DNA of 50,977 nt from an uncultured Collinsella sp. (GTDB taxonomy: Bacteria > Actinomycetota > Coriobacteriia > Coriobacteriales > Coriobacteriaceae). The notes under the pieces are model-generated. The model saw only the letters and a program-made list of their open reading frames with translations. It did no database searches and was not told where the DNA came from. The DNA is taken from NCBI GenBank assembly GCA_902464965.1, contig CABQLI010000007.1, positions 1 through 50,977 of the forward strand. The letters run 5' to 3'. Shown one piece after another: positions 1 to 8,298 of the stretch; position 1 is the first letter of the stretch, and each line of letters opens with the position of its first letter. A program made the translations under genes and the position numbers.

Positions 1-138
1 GTGGAGACCCAGGCCGACGAGTCCTACACCTCCCACAACACCGAGAGGCTCGACGTGGAGGGCACCATCGCCAAGATCAAGACCGCCGAGTACGTGCAGC
101 TGGCGCTCGAGGGCCGCGAGCACGAGGCGGTGCAGTAG
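1..138 (+). CDS. capE: CapE/FnlA-type UDP-GlcNAc 4,6-dehydratase, C-terminal end (partial)
   Basis: Open from the left edge, ending at TAG 136-138; only the last 45 residues are visible. The tail carries YTSHNTERLDVEG and then KTAEYVQLAL, the characteristic C-terminus of CapE/FnlA proteins, which convert UDP-GlcNAc by 4,6-dehydration and 5-epimerisation to the first intermediate of UDP-L-FucNAc. The next gene (CapF) starts 2 bases after the stop, and a CapG-type epimerase lies further on, so the assignment rests on both tail sequence and context. The catalytic SDR part is outside the window. Confidence 0.8.
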   Translation: METQADESYTSHNTERLDVEGTIAKIKTAEYVQLALEGREHEAVQ

Positions 139-139
139 G

Positions 140-1357
140 GTGCGCGTCCTCGTCACAGGCGCGAGGGGCTTCGTCGGGAGGAACCTCTGCTGCGCGCTGA
201 AGAACATAAGGGACGGCAAGGACCGGCGCGAGAGGTACGCGGGCCTGCTTCCGATCGAGGTCATGGAGTACGACGTCGACTCGACGCCCGGGGAGCTGGA
301 CGGCTACTGCTCCCGCGCCGACTTCGTCTTCAACCTGGCGGGCGTCAACCGCCCCAAGGAGCAATCCGAATTCATGGAGGGCAACTTCGGGTTCGCCTCC
401 ACGCTGCTCGACGCCCTCGAGCGCCACGGCAACACGTGCCCCGTCATGCTGTCCAGCTCCGCGCAGGCGAGCCTGTCGGGCCGCTTCGAGGGCTCGGTCT
501 ACGGCGAGTCCAAGCTCGCGGGGGAGGGCCTGTTCCGCGAGTACTCGGAGCGCACGGGCGCTCCTGTCCTCATCTACCGCTTCCCGAACCTCTACGGCAA
601 GTGGTGCCGACCTCGCTACAACTCCGCCGTGGCGACCTTCTGCGACGCCATCGCCAACGGCCGCCCCTACACCGTGAACGACCCCTCGGTCGAGCTGGAG
701 CTCCTCTACATCGACGACCTGGTCGACGAGATGCTGGGCGCCCTGCTGGGGGAGGAGCACCGCTGCGGCTACGAGGGCCTCGAGCGCGTCGAGGGGGAGG
801 ACTTCTGCTACGTCCCCCAGACCGACGTGAAGTCCCTGGGCGAGATCGTCTACCTGCTCGGGTGCTTCCGCGACAGCCGCGAGACGCTTTCCGTGCCCGA
901 CCTGGCGGAGGGCTCCTTCTCCAAGAAGCTCTGGAGCACGTTCCTGTCCTACTACGAGCCGGGGCACTTCGCCTACGGCCTCAAGCCGAACGTGGATGAC
1001 CGCGGCTCGTTCACCGAGTTCCTGCGCACGCCGGAGCGCGGCCAGGTCTCCATCAACGTCTCGAAGCCCGGCATCACCAAGGGCAACCACTGGCACATGA
1101 GCAAGTGGGAGAGGTTCCTGGTGGTCTCCGGCACCGCGAGCATCAAGCTGAGGAAGGTGGGGGAGGACGCCGAGGGCAACCAGTTCCCCGTCGACGAGTA
1201 CGTCGTCTCTGGCTCGGACATGCGCGCCGTGGAGATGATCCCCGGCTACACGCACTCCATCACCAACCTGTCCGACACCGAGGACCTCGTGACGGTCATG
1301 TGGGCCAACGAGCCTTTTGACCCCGAGAACCCCGACACCTACTACGAGGAAGTCTAG
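140..1357 (+). CDS. capF: CapF/FnlB-type bifunctional reductase-epimerase (SDR + cupin)
   Basis: Second enzyme of UDP-N-acetyl-L-fucosamine synthesis: in the family the C-terminal cupin epimerises C3 and the N-terminal SDR domain reduces C4 with NADPH. Seen here: a Rossmann motif GARGFVGRN at residues 8-16, a YGESK active-site tetrad around residue 121, and a C-terminal cupin (about 290-400) with GNHWHMSKWERF and the late GYTHSITN motif. Length 405 aa is slightly longer than the usual ~370. The GTG start at 140 is 2 bases after capE, implying coupling. Very GC-rich, unlike the next gene. Confidence 0.92.
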   Translation: MRVLVTGARGFVGRNLCCALKNIRDGKDRRERYAGLLPIEVMEYDVDSTPGELDGYCSRADFVFNLAGVNRPKEQSEFMEGNFGFASTLLDALERHGNTCPVMLSSSAQASLSGRFEGSVYGESKLAGEGLFREYSERTGAPVLIYRFPNLYGKWCRPRYNSAVATFCDAIANGRPYTVNDPSVELELLYIDDLVDEMLGALLGEEHRCGYEGLERVEGEDFCYVPQTDVKSLGEIVYLLGCFRDSRETLSVPDLAEGSFSKKLWSTFLSYYEPGHFAYGLKPNVDDRGSFTEFLRTPERGQVSINVSKPGITKGNHWHMSKWERFLVVSGTASIKLRKVGEDAEGNQFPVDEYVVSGSDMRAVEMIPGYTHSITNLSDTEDLVTVMWANEPFDPENPDTYYEEV

Positions 1358-1362
1358 AGGTT

Positions 1363-2481
1363 TTGACCAGATACGCTCACATTAATAGCGTTCCAAATGG
1401 ATCCACTGGGCGCATTATGATGAAGGAGCATTTTGCTCTTATAGATCAGGGATGCGAATCGCTTGCTTGCTGGGGTAGAAGAAGGCCAGCAAGTAGTGCC
1501 AGTGAGTACTGCTTTGGGTCATCGGCTAATTTTATACTCGACGTTGGACTTACTTTCCTTGACGGGAAGATTGGTTTTCATTCAGTGAGGCAAACCGAGG
1601 CGTTGATTCATCGCCTTGATGAGTTTGGTCCTGATGTGGTTCACTTGCACAACATTCATGGTTACTATTTGAATATTGATAGGCTATTTAAATGGTTGTC
1701 GATATCTGATTGTCGTGTTGTATGGACTTTGCATGACTGTTGGGCTTTTACCGGCCATTGTCCGTATTTCACATATGCTGACTGCAATCAATGGAAAAGC
1801 GGCTGCGGTACCACGAAATGTCCACAGCTTATGGGATATCCTCCAACTATCAATTCTGGTTCATGCAAATGGAATTATGAGGCTAAACGTTCGTTATTCA
1901 CTTCGTTGCCTTCCGACCGATTGACAATTGTCACTCCTTCTAAATGGTTGGCCGAACTGGTTGCTTCAAGCTTTTTGTCAAAGTATCCGATAGAAGTTGC
2001 ACATAATACGATTGACCTCGATATATTCAGGCCGCGATCCAATGGCGAAGTATCTAGTGTTAAAGAGAAATACGGTCTCGATTCTAGAAATATTATTTTA
2101 GGTGTTGCGTCTCCATGGTCAAAACGCAAGGGGTTATCAGACTTTTATACTCTCGCTGACAGGCTTGATCGCTCCAAGTATTCCATCGTACTCGTTGGTT
2201 TAAGTGCCAAACAGATGCGGGCGCTGCCGCCAGAGATCGTCGGTATTCCACGAACCGACTCTCAGATAGAGTTGGCCTCACTTTATAGTTCTGCCTCTGT
2301 TCTATTCAATCCAACATACGAGGATAACTACCCTACGGTCAATCTTGAGGCTGAGGCTTGTGGGCTGCCAGTCGTTTGTTACGATGTCGGCGGATGCTCT
2401 GAGACTTTGCACAGGGACGATTCGAAACTTGTTGAATGTGGTGACGTGCAGGCCGCCTCATTACTGTTGGCAAAATACTAG
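1363..2481 (+). CDS. GT4 glycosyltransferase, WcaC-like
   Basis: Cytosolic family-4 glycosyltransferase adding one sugar to the lipid-linked repeat unit; substrate unknown. The N-terminal half has the WcaC-like signature VHLHNIHGYYLN (about 95-106) followed by WTLHDCWAFTGHCPYF and a run of spaced cysteines. The C-terminal half has the GT4 donor-site pattern NPTYEDNYPTVNLEAEACGLPVV (about 318-340). The TTG start at 1363 follows capF by 5 bases. It ends soon after the donor site, so the last helices are shorter than usual. Much more AT-rich than capF and capG on either side, which suggests separate acquisition into a sugar-nucleotide operon. Confidence 0.85.
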   Translation: MTRYAHINSVPNGSTGRIMMKEHFALIDQGCESLACWGRRRPASSASEYCFGSSANFILDVGLTFLDGKIGFHSVRQTEALIHRLDEFGPDVVHLHNIHGYYLNIDRLFKWLSISDCRVVWTLHDCWAFTGHCPYFTYADCNQWKSGCGTTKCPQLMGYPPTINSGSCKWNYEAKRSLFTSLPSDRLTIVTPSKWLAELVASSFLSKYPIEVAHNTIDLDIFRPRSNGEVSSVKEKYGLDSRNIILGVASPWSKRKGLSDFYTLADRLDRSKYSIVLVGLSAKQMRALPPEIVGIPRTDSQIELASLYSSASVLFNPTYEDNYPTVNLEAEACGLPVVCYDVGGCSETLHRDDSKLVECGDVQAASLLLAKY

Positions 2482-2501
2482 ACTCTGTTTTAAGGAAACC
2501 T

Positions 2502-3677
2502 ATGAATTCCAATATTTGTTTTAAAGACGACGGCCGCCTGAAGCTCCTGATCATCGTGGGCACGCGCCCCGAGGTCATTCGCCTTTCCGAGGTCATCAAG
2601 AAGTGCCGCCGCCACTTCGACTGCCTGCTGGCGCACACCGGCCAGAACTACGACTACACGCTCAACGGCATCTTCTTCCGCGACCTGTCGCTGGACGATC
2701 CGGACGTCTACCTGGACGCCGTTGGCGCGGACCTGGGCGAGACCGTCGGCAACATCATCGCGGCCTCCTACAAGCTGATGGTCCAGGTGCGGCCCGACGC
2801 GCTCCTGATCCTTGGCGACACCAACAGCTGCCTGTCCGCCATCGCGGCCAAGCGCCTGCACATCCCCATCTTCCACATGGAGGCGGGCAACCGCTGCAAG
2901 GACGAGTGCCTGCCCGAGGAGACCAACCGACGCATCGTCGACGTGATCTCCGACGTCAACCTGGCCTACTCCGAGCACGCACGCCGCTACCTCAAGGACA
3001 CCGGCTGCGCACCCGAGCGCACCTACGTCACGGGCTCGCCCATGGCCGAGGTGCTGCGCGCCAACCTTGACAAGATCGAGGGGTCCCATATCCTCTCCGA
3101 GCTCGGACTGGAGCCCAGGCGCTACATGCTGCTGTCGGCACACCGCGAGGAGAACATCGACACCGAGGCGAACTTCACGAGCCTGTTCACCGCGGTCAAC
3201 GCGCTGGCCGAGAAATACGACATGCCGATCCTGTACTCCTGCCACCCGCGCTCCCGCAAGCGCCTGGAGGCCACCGGCTTCCAGCTGGACCCGCGCGTGC
3301 GCATGCACGAGCCTATGGGGTTCCACGACTACAACTGCCTGCAGATGAACGCCTTCGCCGTGGTCTCCGACTCCGGCACCCTGCCCGAGGAGTCCAGCTT
3401 CTTCGCGAGCGTCGGCCGCCCGTTCCCAGCGGTGTGTATCCGCACCTCCACCGAGCGCCCCGAGGCGCTGGACAAGGCCTGCTTCACGCTCGCCGGCATC
3501 TCCGAGAGGGGCCTGCTCCAGGCCGTCCACACCGCCGTCGAGCTCGATGCGGAGGGGTCGCTGCCCGAGGCGCCCGTGCCCGATTACGCCGACGAGACCG
3601 TGTCCACCAAGGTGGTCAAGATCATCCAGAGCTACACCGGCGTCGTGGACAAGATGGTGTGGAGGAAGAGCGTTTAA
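2502..3677 (+). CDS. capG: Non-hydrolysing UDP-N-acetylglucosamine 2-epimerase family (CapG/FnlC, WecB fold)
   Basis: Third step of UDP-L-FucNAc synthesis: C2 epimerisation of the talose-configured intermediate; the fold is shared with WecB, which makes UDP-ManNAc. Seen: GTRPEVIRLS at residues 16-25, HTGQNYD near 45, HMEAGNRCKDECLPEETNRR around 126-145, SAHREENID near 209, and SDSGTLPEESSFF near 292. Length 391 aa is normal. ATG start has an AAGGAA ribosome site. With CapE and CapF upstream, CapG is favoured over WecB, although one GT4 gene interrupts the set. Confidence 0.88.
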   Translation: MNSNICFKDDGRLKLLIIVGTRPEVIRLSEVIKKCRRHFDCLLAHTGQNYDYTLNGIFFRDLSLDDPDVYLDAVGADLGETVGNIIAASYKLMVQVRPDALLILGDTNSCLSAIAAKRLHIPIFHMEAGNRCKDECLPEETNRRIVDVISDVNLAYSEHARRYLKDTGCAPERTYVTGSPMAEVLRANLDKIEGSHILSELGLEPRRYMLLSAHREENIDTEANFTSLFTAVNALAEKYDMPILYSCHPRSRKRLEATGFQLDPRVRMHEPMGFHDYNCLQMNAFAVVSDSGTLPEESSFFASVGRPFPAVCIRTSTERPEALDKACFTLAGISERGLLQAVHTAVELDAEGSLPEAPVPDYADETVSTKVVKIIQSYTGVVDKMVWRKSV

Positions 3678-4918
3678 TGACTAGCTCATGTGCTGGTAAG
3701 AAAATGCTTGTTGTTACGCAGCATTTCTATCCGGAATCTTTTCGAATTAATGACTTGGTGAAGGGATTTGTTGAAGACGGAATAAGCGTAGATGTTCTCT
3801 GCGGCATCCCTAATTATCCTTCAGGCGAATGGTCTGATGGATATGGTTATTTCGGTCACCGCCGAGACGATTATTTCGGTGCGTCCGTTTTTCGATCTGG
3901 TGAAATCCGTCGTAAGGGTAATACTTCGATACGCATTTTTCTGAACTATATTAGCTGGCCAATTACTGCTTCTTTTAGAGCTATGAGGCTCAAAAAGAAG
4001 TATGACGTTGTATTTTGCTATAACACAAGTCCTATTTTGATGGTAATTCCTGCAAGGGTTGCTGCATGGCGAAATAAATGTCCTCTAGTAACTTATGTCT
4101 TGGATATTTGGCCCGAGAACCTTTACACAGTCTTGAATGTCCAAAGCAGTTTTCTGAGGTCTTTTGCCAAATCTTTTTGCGACAAGCAGTATGCGGCCTG
4201 CAATAAGCTGATTGCTTTGAGCGACTCTTTGGCTGATAACCTGTTTCATAGAGTCAAGCCTTTGAATTCGGATGTTTCGATAGGCGTAATACCTCAACAT
4301 TGCGAGGAAAGTTACGAGCAAAAGCTAGTCTCATCGGAACTAAGATCTCAGTTCAAAAATCAATGCGTCTTCCTATTTGCTGGTTCTATAACCCCCGCCC
4401 AAGGGCTTGATACGGTTATTGAAGCATTCTCGCGTGCAGTTTCAGAGAACTCTATCGAGATGAAGCTGTTAATTCTTGGCGATGGCATGTCTAGGGCAGA
4501 ACTGCAGAAGCTCGTTTCAAGCAAGGGGCTTGATAAGTCTGTTTTGTTTTTGGGGCGCGTGGATCCCGAGGTCGTGCCCATGTACTCCGATATTGCAACG
4601 GCAATGATTGCTCCATTTGCCGATAATCCTGAGTTAGAGCTTACTATTCCAGCCAAGATATCAAGCTGTATGGCTTCTTCAAAGGCAATACTTGCCGTAA
4701 TGCGCGGAGAAGGGGCCAATGCGGTTCGTTCTGCTAGATGCGGGTTTGTCTCCGATCCTTCAGATGTAAATGCGCTTGCTAACAACATGGTAAAAATTGG
4801 TTCAATGAAAAAAGGCGCTATTGATGCTTTGGGATCTAATGGCTTCAATTATTATCGTGAGCATTTTTCGAGACAGGTTTGTTTGGATAAAATTAAGCAG
4901 GTTTTATTTTCAATTTAG
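3677..4918 (+). CDS. GT4 glycosyltransferase, WbuB-like (probable L-FucNAc transferase)
   Basis: The ATG at 3677 overlaps the capG stop by one base (TAATG); no in-frame extension upstream is plausible because it would run through capG. 413 aa. N-terminus VVTQHFYPESFRIND and GIPNYPSGEWSDGY are the WbuB-type acceptor-domain pattern; the donor domain has FAGSITPAQGLDTVIEAF (about 232-250), a DGMSRAELQ segment and IPAKISSCMASSKAIL. Family knowledge: WbuB of E. coli O26 transfers L-FucNAc, which fits the neighbouring UDP-L-FucNAc genes. The AT-rich composition contrasts with capG. Confidence 0.85.
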   Translation: MTSSCAGKKMLVVTQHFYPESFRINDLVKGFVEDGISVDVLCGIPNYPSGEWSDGYGYFGHRRDDYFGASVFRSGEIRRKGNTSIRIFLNYISWPITASFRAMRLKKKYDVVFCYNTSPILMVIPARVAAWRNKCPLVTYVLDIWPENLYTVLNVQSSFLRSFAKSFCDKQYAACNKLIALSDSLADNLFHRVKPLNSDVSIGVIPQHCEESYEQKLVSSELRSQFKNQCVFLFAGSITPAQGLDTVIEAFSRAVSENSIEMKLLILGDGMSRAELQKLVSSKGLDKSVLFLGRVDPEVVPMYSDIATAMIAPFADNPELELTIPAKISSCMASSKAILAVMRGEGANAVRSARCGFVSDPSDVNALANNMVKIGSMKKGAIDALGSNGFNYYREHFSRQVCLDKIKQVLFSI

Positions 4919-4944
4919 GTCCAATCTGGATCGTTGGGGTTTTA

Positions 4945-5658
4945 ATGGATGACATGTTGCGAGTGTTGGTAATCATTCCTGCTTATAATGAGCAAGCCAA
5001 TATTGTTCAGACTGTTTCATCGGTTGTTGAGGCTGGCTATGATTATGTTGTTGTGAATGACGGCTCAACCGATAATACGCTATCTATCTGTCGTCAGTAC
5101 GACTTTAATGTCCTTGATCTTCCGCAAAATTTAGGCATTGGTGGTGCCGTTCAAGCCGGTCATAAATATGCGCTCAGGCAAGGCTATGACGTTGATGTTC
5201 AGGTTGACGGTGATGGTCAGCATGATCCTTCTTATATTGGGAGCTTAATCGAGCCAATTATTGATGGTGCCGATTTAGCCATTGGTTCCAGATTTGCCGT
5301 GCCCACAGAAGGCTTTCAATCAACATTTTTAAGGAGAGTAGGTATCCGATGGCTTTCTGGTTGGTTGAGATTATTTACCGGAAAAACGATTAAAGATCCA
5401 ACTTCTGGATTTCGCGCGTGTGGTAAAAAGGCTATAGACCTGTTCTGTAGGGACTATCCAGACGATTACCCTGAGCCTGAATCTATTGCAGCAGCATTAA
5501 AAACCGGTCTTTCAGTGGTTGAGGTTCCCGTGCTTATGCGTGAGAGACAGGGTGGAGTGTCATCTATTTCTGGCTTTTCATCAATTTATTACATGATTAA
5601 AGTTTCGCTCGCAATTTCCATGGCCTGTTTTGTTTATAGAAAGGCGGCTCACCAATGA
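4945..5658 (+). CDS. GT2 glycosyltransferase, dolichyl-phosphate-mannose-synthase-like
   Basis: 237-aa GT-A fold enzyme without membrane helices. Motifs: VIIPAYNEQANI (9-20), VVNDGSTDNT (about 36-46), DVQVDGDGQHDP (about 88-99, the DXD metal site), and a later SGFRAC. Such enzymes usually load a sugar onto undecaprenyl phosphate for use outside the membrane. The next gene, a DUF2304 membrane protein, overlaps it by four bases (ATGA), the usual partner arrangement. The sugar cannot be read from sequence. Start chosen at ATG 4945, after a weak ribosome site. Confidence 0.85.
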   Translation: MDDMLRVLVIIPAYNEQANIVQTVSSVVEAGYDYVVVNDGSTDNTLSICRQYDFNVLDLPQNLGIGGAVQAGHKYALRQGYDVDVQVDGDGQHDPSYIGSLIEPIIDGADLAIGSRFAVPTEGFQSTFLRRVGIRWLSGWLRLFTGKTIKDPTSGFRACGKKAIDLFCRDYPDDYPEPESIAAALKTGLSVVEVPVLMRERQGGVSSISGFSSIYYMIKVSLAISMACFVYRKAAHQ

Positions 5659-6011
5659 GTATGATAATTCGCGTGGGCGCTGGCGTAATTTTTAGTGGTC
5701 TATTCTTTTATGTCGTTTCTTTAGTCGGCAAAGGAAAGCTTCTTTTAAAGTACTCGTTACTATGGCTCTGCCTGTGCGTGGTGGCATTATTTAGCGTTTG
5801 CTTTCCGGAGTTGATTTATCGAATTTCAGATTGTATTGGGTTTATCAGTCCTTCGAATTTCGCCTTTCTCGTCGCAGTAGTACTTTTATTGATGATTTCT
5901 CTATCTCTCAGTATTGCGATCAGCAGACTCGTTACGGCTTGTAAAAACTTAACTCAACGCATTGCGATTCTTGAAAATGAGAACGATACTTTGCGCAACC
6001 AGCAGGGTTAG
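5655..6011 (+). CDS. DUF2304-family small membrane protein
   Basis: 118 aa, with about three hydrophobic segments (residues 4-24, 31-50, 66-93) and a short coiled-coil tail rich in L/I, E and N (about 97-117). This matches the DUF2304 layout. The gene overlaps the preceding GT2 by ATGA, so the two are translated together; family members are nearly always paired with such GT2 enzymes and probably anchor or assist them at the membrane. Exact function is not established. Confidence 0.8.
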   Translation: MSMIIRVGAGVIFSGLFFYVVSLVGKGKLLLKYSLLWLCLCVVALFSVCFPELIYRISDCIGFISPSNFAFLVAVVLLLMISLSLSIAISRLVTACKNLTQRIAILENENDTLRNQQG

Positions 6012-6036
6012 ATAAAGATGGAGTTTAATAACTCGT

Positions 6037-8220
6037 ATGAATAAGTACCTTACCTCAGAAGACCGAAGTAATAATTTGCATAACGATAATTTTCATCTTT
6101 ATCGGGCTGCTTGTTTTGCGCTATCTTTTTTGTTTGCGCTTATTTACTTATCTTTATTTGTTAACTATGTTTGTAGCTTCTACGGAAAGATCGGTGTTAC
6201 AACTGCTAGCTCGCTGCTCAATAACGGTATGTCTGTTCTCATCATCGGTGGATTGACCGTTGCGTTTTTATTCTCAGCAATCAAGCTGATCGAGTATAAA
6301 AGCGATTTTATATATAAATATCGATGGATAATCGGTATTTCTGTCGCAATGCTTGCGGTGGTGTTTAAAGTCAGCGGCTCATCGCTTGGCATGTGGAGCA
6401 TTATGCTTCCTGAGAACGCCGGGACTCCCATCTGGGGTATACCTAGGTCTCTTCGAAGCGATGAGTTTTCAGTCGGTACTTTATTTCAATTGTCTCAGTC
6501 TCATAATGATTATGCGCCAATTTCGGAAATCTTAAGAGGAGATATAACAGATGTCCGGATGGTTTATGGTGCTGCCTGCTGGAGTGTAATTTCGTTATTT
6601 CGTCCAGTGCTTTGGGGCTATTTGGTATTTGGTTTTGAATCGGGTTTAGCGTTTGCTTGGTCCATGAAGCTATGCATTATGGTCCTGGTTTCCTTTGACT
6701 GCGCTTTCCTCATGATTAAATCAAAGCCACTCAGTTTGCTCTTTTCAATATTGCTTTGTTTTTCGCCGCTGATTCAGTGGTGGGGTACAGGCGAGGTGGT
6801 TCTTTACGGTCAAGCCCTTGTTTTGTTATTAGATAAGACGCTCTTTACTCGTAAAAGGAGCACTAGAGTCATTGCGATTGTTGCTATTGCATGGTTATGC
6901 GGTTGTTACATAATGCTCATGTATCCCGCTTGGATGGTTCCTTTTTTCTACATTTTTGCCCTCATGGGAGTTTTCAGGGCAATTGATTATTGTCGAATCC
7001 TTAAGTCTGGCGAGTACCGTTCGGTGCTTGCGTGGTCAATTAGTGACACTTTAACTTCGATCTTCTGTTTGCTGGTTTCGGCAGGACTTGTATTTTTCGC
7101 TTTTTTCCAGTCCTCTGAAGCAATGGCATCTGTTGTTAATACGGTTTATCCGGGCGCGCGTTTTGAAACCGGAGGAAGCGGGCTTCCCGAACTTTTTTCG
7201 AATGCGCTTTCTCTTTTTTATGCTTTTGATACGCCTTTGGTTTCAAATGAATGTGAAATTGCCACCATTCTCTGCTTTTTCCCTCTTGGGACTCTTGCGT
7301 CTCTGTCCTGTATCATCAAAAAGCGAGATTGGCATTTAATTGCACTACTAGTCCTTCAGTTATTTTTCCTTCTTTTTGCCTTCGTTGGCTTCCCGTCATT
7401 TTTATCCCGAATTACCTTGATGTATAACGTACCTGTTCTGCGGCTTTTATTTCCTATTGGGTACTTAGAGCTTCTTCTTTTCTTGATATCTGTTAAAAAA
7501 GCCAAAGAATTCCAAGAGGCTAATAGCCAAATTAGTTCTTTGTTGGTTTTGCTAGTGATTGGAATCTGTTTAAGTTCAGTATTCCAGATTTATATTCTTC
7601 TTTCCGCCAAGTATCTTGTCGCAAGGAAATTGTATCTTTTGATGCTGATATTGCTTTGTGCAGTTTCCTGCCTTTTGTTCAGCGCATTTATCCTTGGTAA
7701 AAACTGCATTGGTTTATTTGTCGCATTTGCTATTTGCTTCGGTGTAATTCCTGGTTGCTGTATCAATCCAATACAAATTGGTGCAGCTCCGCTTACCGAA
7801 ACGGAGTTGGCGTCTCTTGTTGATCAGTTCGCTGACAAGGATGATTATTCAGTTAAATGGGTTGTCGATGGTTCTTGGACAGTTGCCAATCTTTGCGCTG
7901 CGTATGGAGCGCCTGTAATTAACTCGACCAATGCTTATCCTGATCTGGCGCGTTGGAATTCTATCGATGATAATAACGAGAATGAGTACGCATACAATAG
8001 GTATGCTCATATCATTGCAAATGTATTCACTCCGTCTACGTCTTTTAATTCCGCTCAGGATGATCTCTTCACAGTTAATTTGACTGAAGATAATCTAAGA
8101 CAGCTTAATGTGAAGTACGTTTTGTCTAGTAGGGATTTGACGGAGTTTTCATCTGATCAACTGCGGATTACGCAATTAGGTTCAGCAAACGGATTCGTTC
8201 TATATGAAATAACCTATTAG
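6037..8220 (+). CDS. Large polytopic membrane protein, GT-C-like
   Basis: 727 aa with about a dozen hydrophobic segments between residues 25 and 585, and a hydrophilic C-terminal part (about 590-727) likely outside the cell. Residues 125-180 hold a distinctive loop (NAGTPIWGIPRSLRSDEFSV) followed by SPLIQWWGTGEVVLYGQ near 243, features seen in large membrane glycosyltransferase-like proteins of glycan loci. I infer a GT-C-like enzyme or flippase using the lipid-linked sugar made by the GT2/DUF2304 pair upstream. It is AT-rich and last in this operon, ending just before a hairpin terminator. Confidence 0.6.
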   Translation: MNKYLTSEDRSNNLHNDNFHLYRAACFALSFLFALIYLSLFVNYVCSFYGKIGVTTASSLLNNGMSVLIIGGLTVAFLFSAIKLIEYKSDFIYKYRWIIGISVAMLAVVFKVSGSSLGMWSIMLPENAGTPIWGIPRSLRSDEFSVGTLFQLSQSHNDYAPISEILRGDITDVRMVYGAACWSVISLFRPVLWGYLVFGFESGLAFAWSMKLCIMVLVSFDCAFLMIKSKPLSLLFSILLCFSPLIQWWGTGEVVLYGQALVLLLDKTLFTRKRSTRVIAIVAIAWLCGCYIMLMYPAWMVPFFYIFALMGVFRAIDYCRILKSGEYRSVLAWSISDTLTSIFCLLVSAGLVFFAFFQSSEAMASVVNTVYPGARFETGGSGLPELFSNALSLFYAFDTPLVSNECEIATILCFFPLGTLASLSCIIKKRDWHLIALLVLQLFFLLFAFVGFPSFLSRITLMYNVPVLRLLFPIGYLELLLFLISVKKAKEFQEANSQISSLLVLLVIGICLSSVFQIYILLSAKYLVARKLYLLMLILLCAVSCLLFSAFILGKNCIGLFVAFAICFGVIPGCCINPIQIGAAPLTETELASLVDQFADKDDYSVKWVVDGSWTVANLCAAYGAPVINSTNAYPDLARWNSIDDNNENEYAYNRYAHIIANVFTPSTSFNSAQDDLFTVNLTEDNLRQLNVKYVLSSRDLTEFSSDQLRITQLGSANGFVLYEITY

Positions 8221-8223
8221 GAA

Positions 8224-8257
8224 GAATGGGGCTGTCGGTTAACCGGCAGCCCCATTC
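8224..8257. terminator. Terminator hairpin between convergent genes
   Basis: A 34-base near-perfect palindrome with one G-U type change per arm, centred on TTAA, lies 3 bases after the plus-strand stop at 8220 and 41 bases from the minus-strand stop at 8299. A weak T-rich stretch follows on the plus side. It probably serves both convergent transcripts. Confidence 0.8.
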
Positions 8258-8298
8258 TCCATTCTTTACGTGCTCATGAGTTAAGCGTCATGACACTT

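Noticed and set aside
77..1255. Long minus-strand open frame opposite capF
   Set aside because: Typical antisense shadow of a GC-rich gene: Ala/Arg/Gly/Val-rich composition, no motif, while capF has clear domains.
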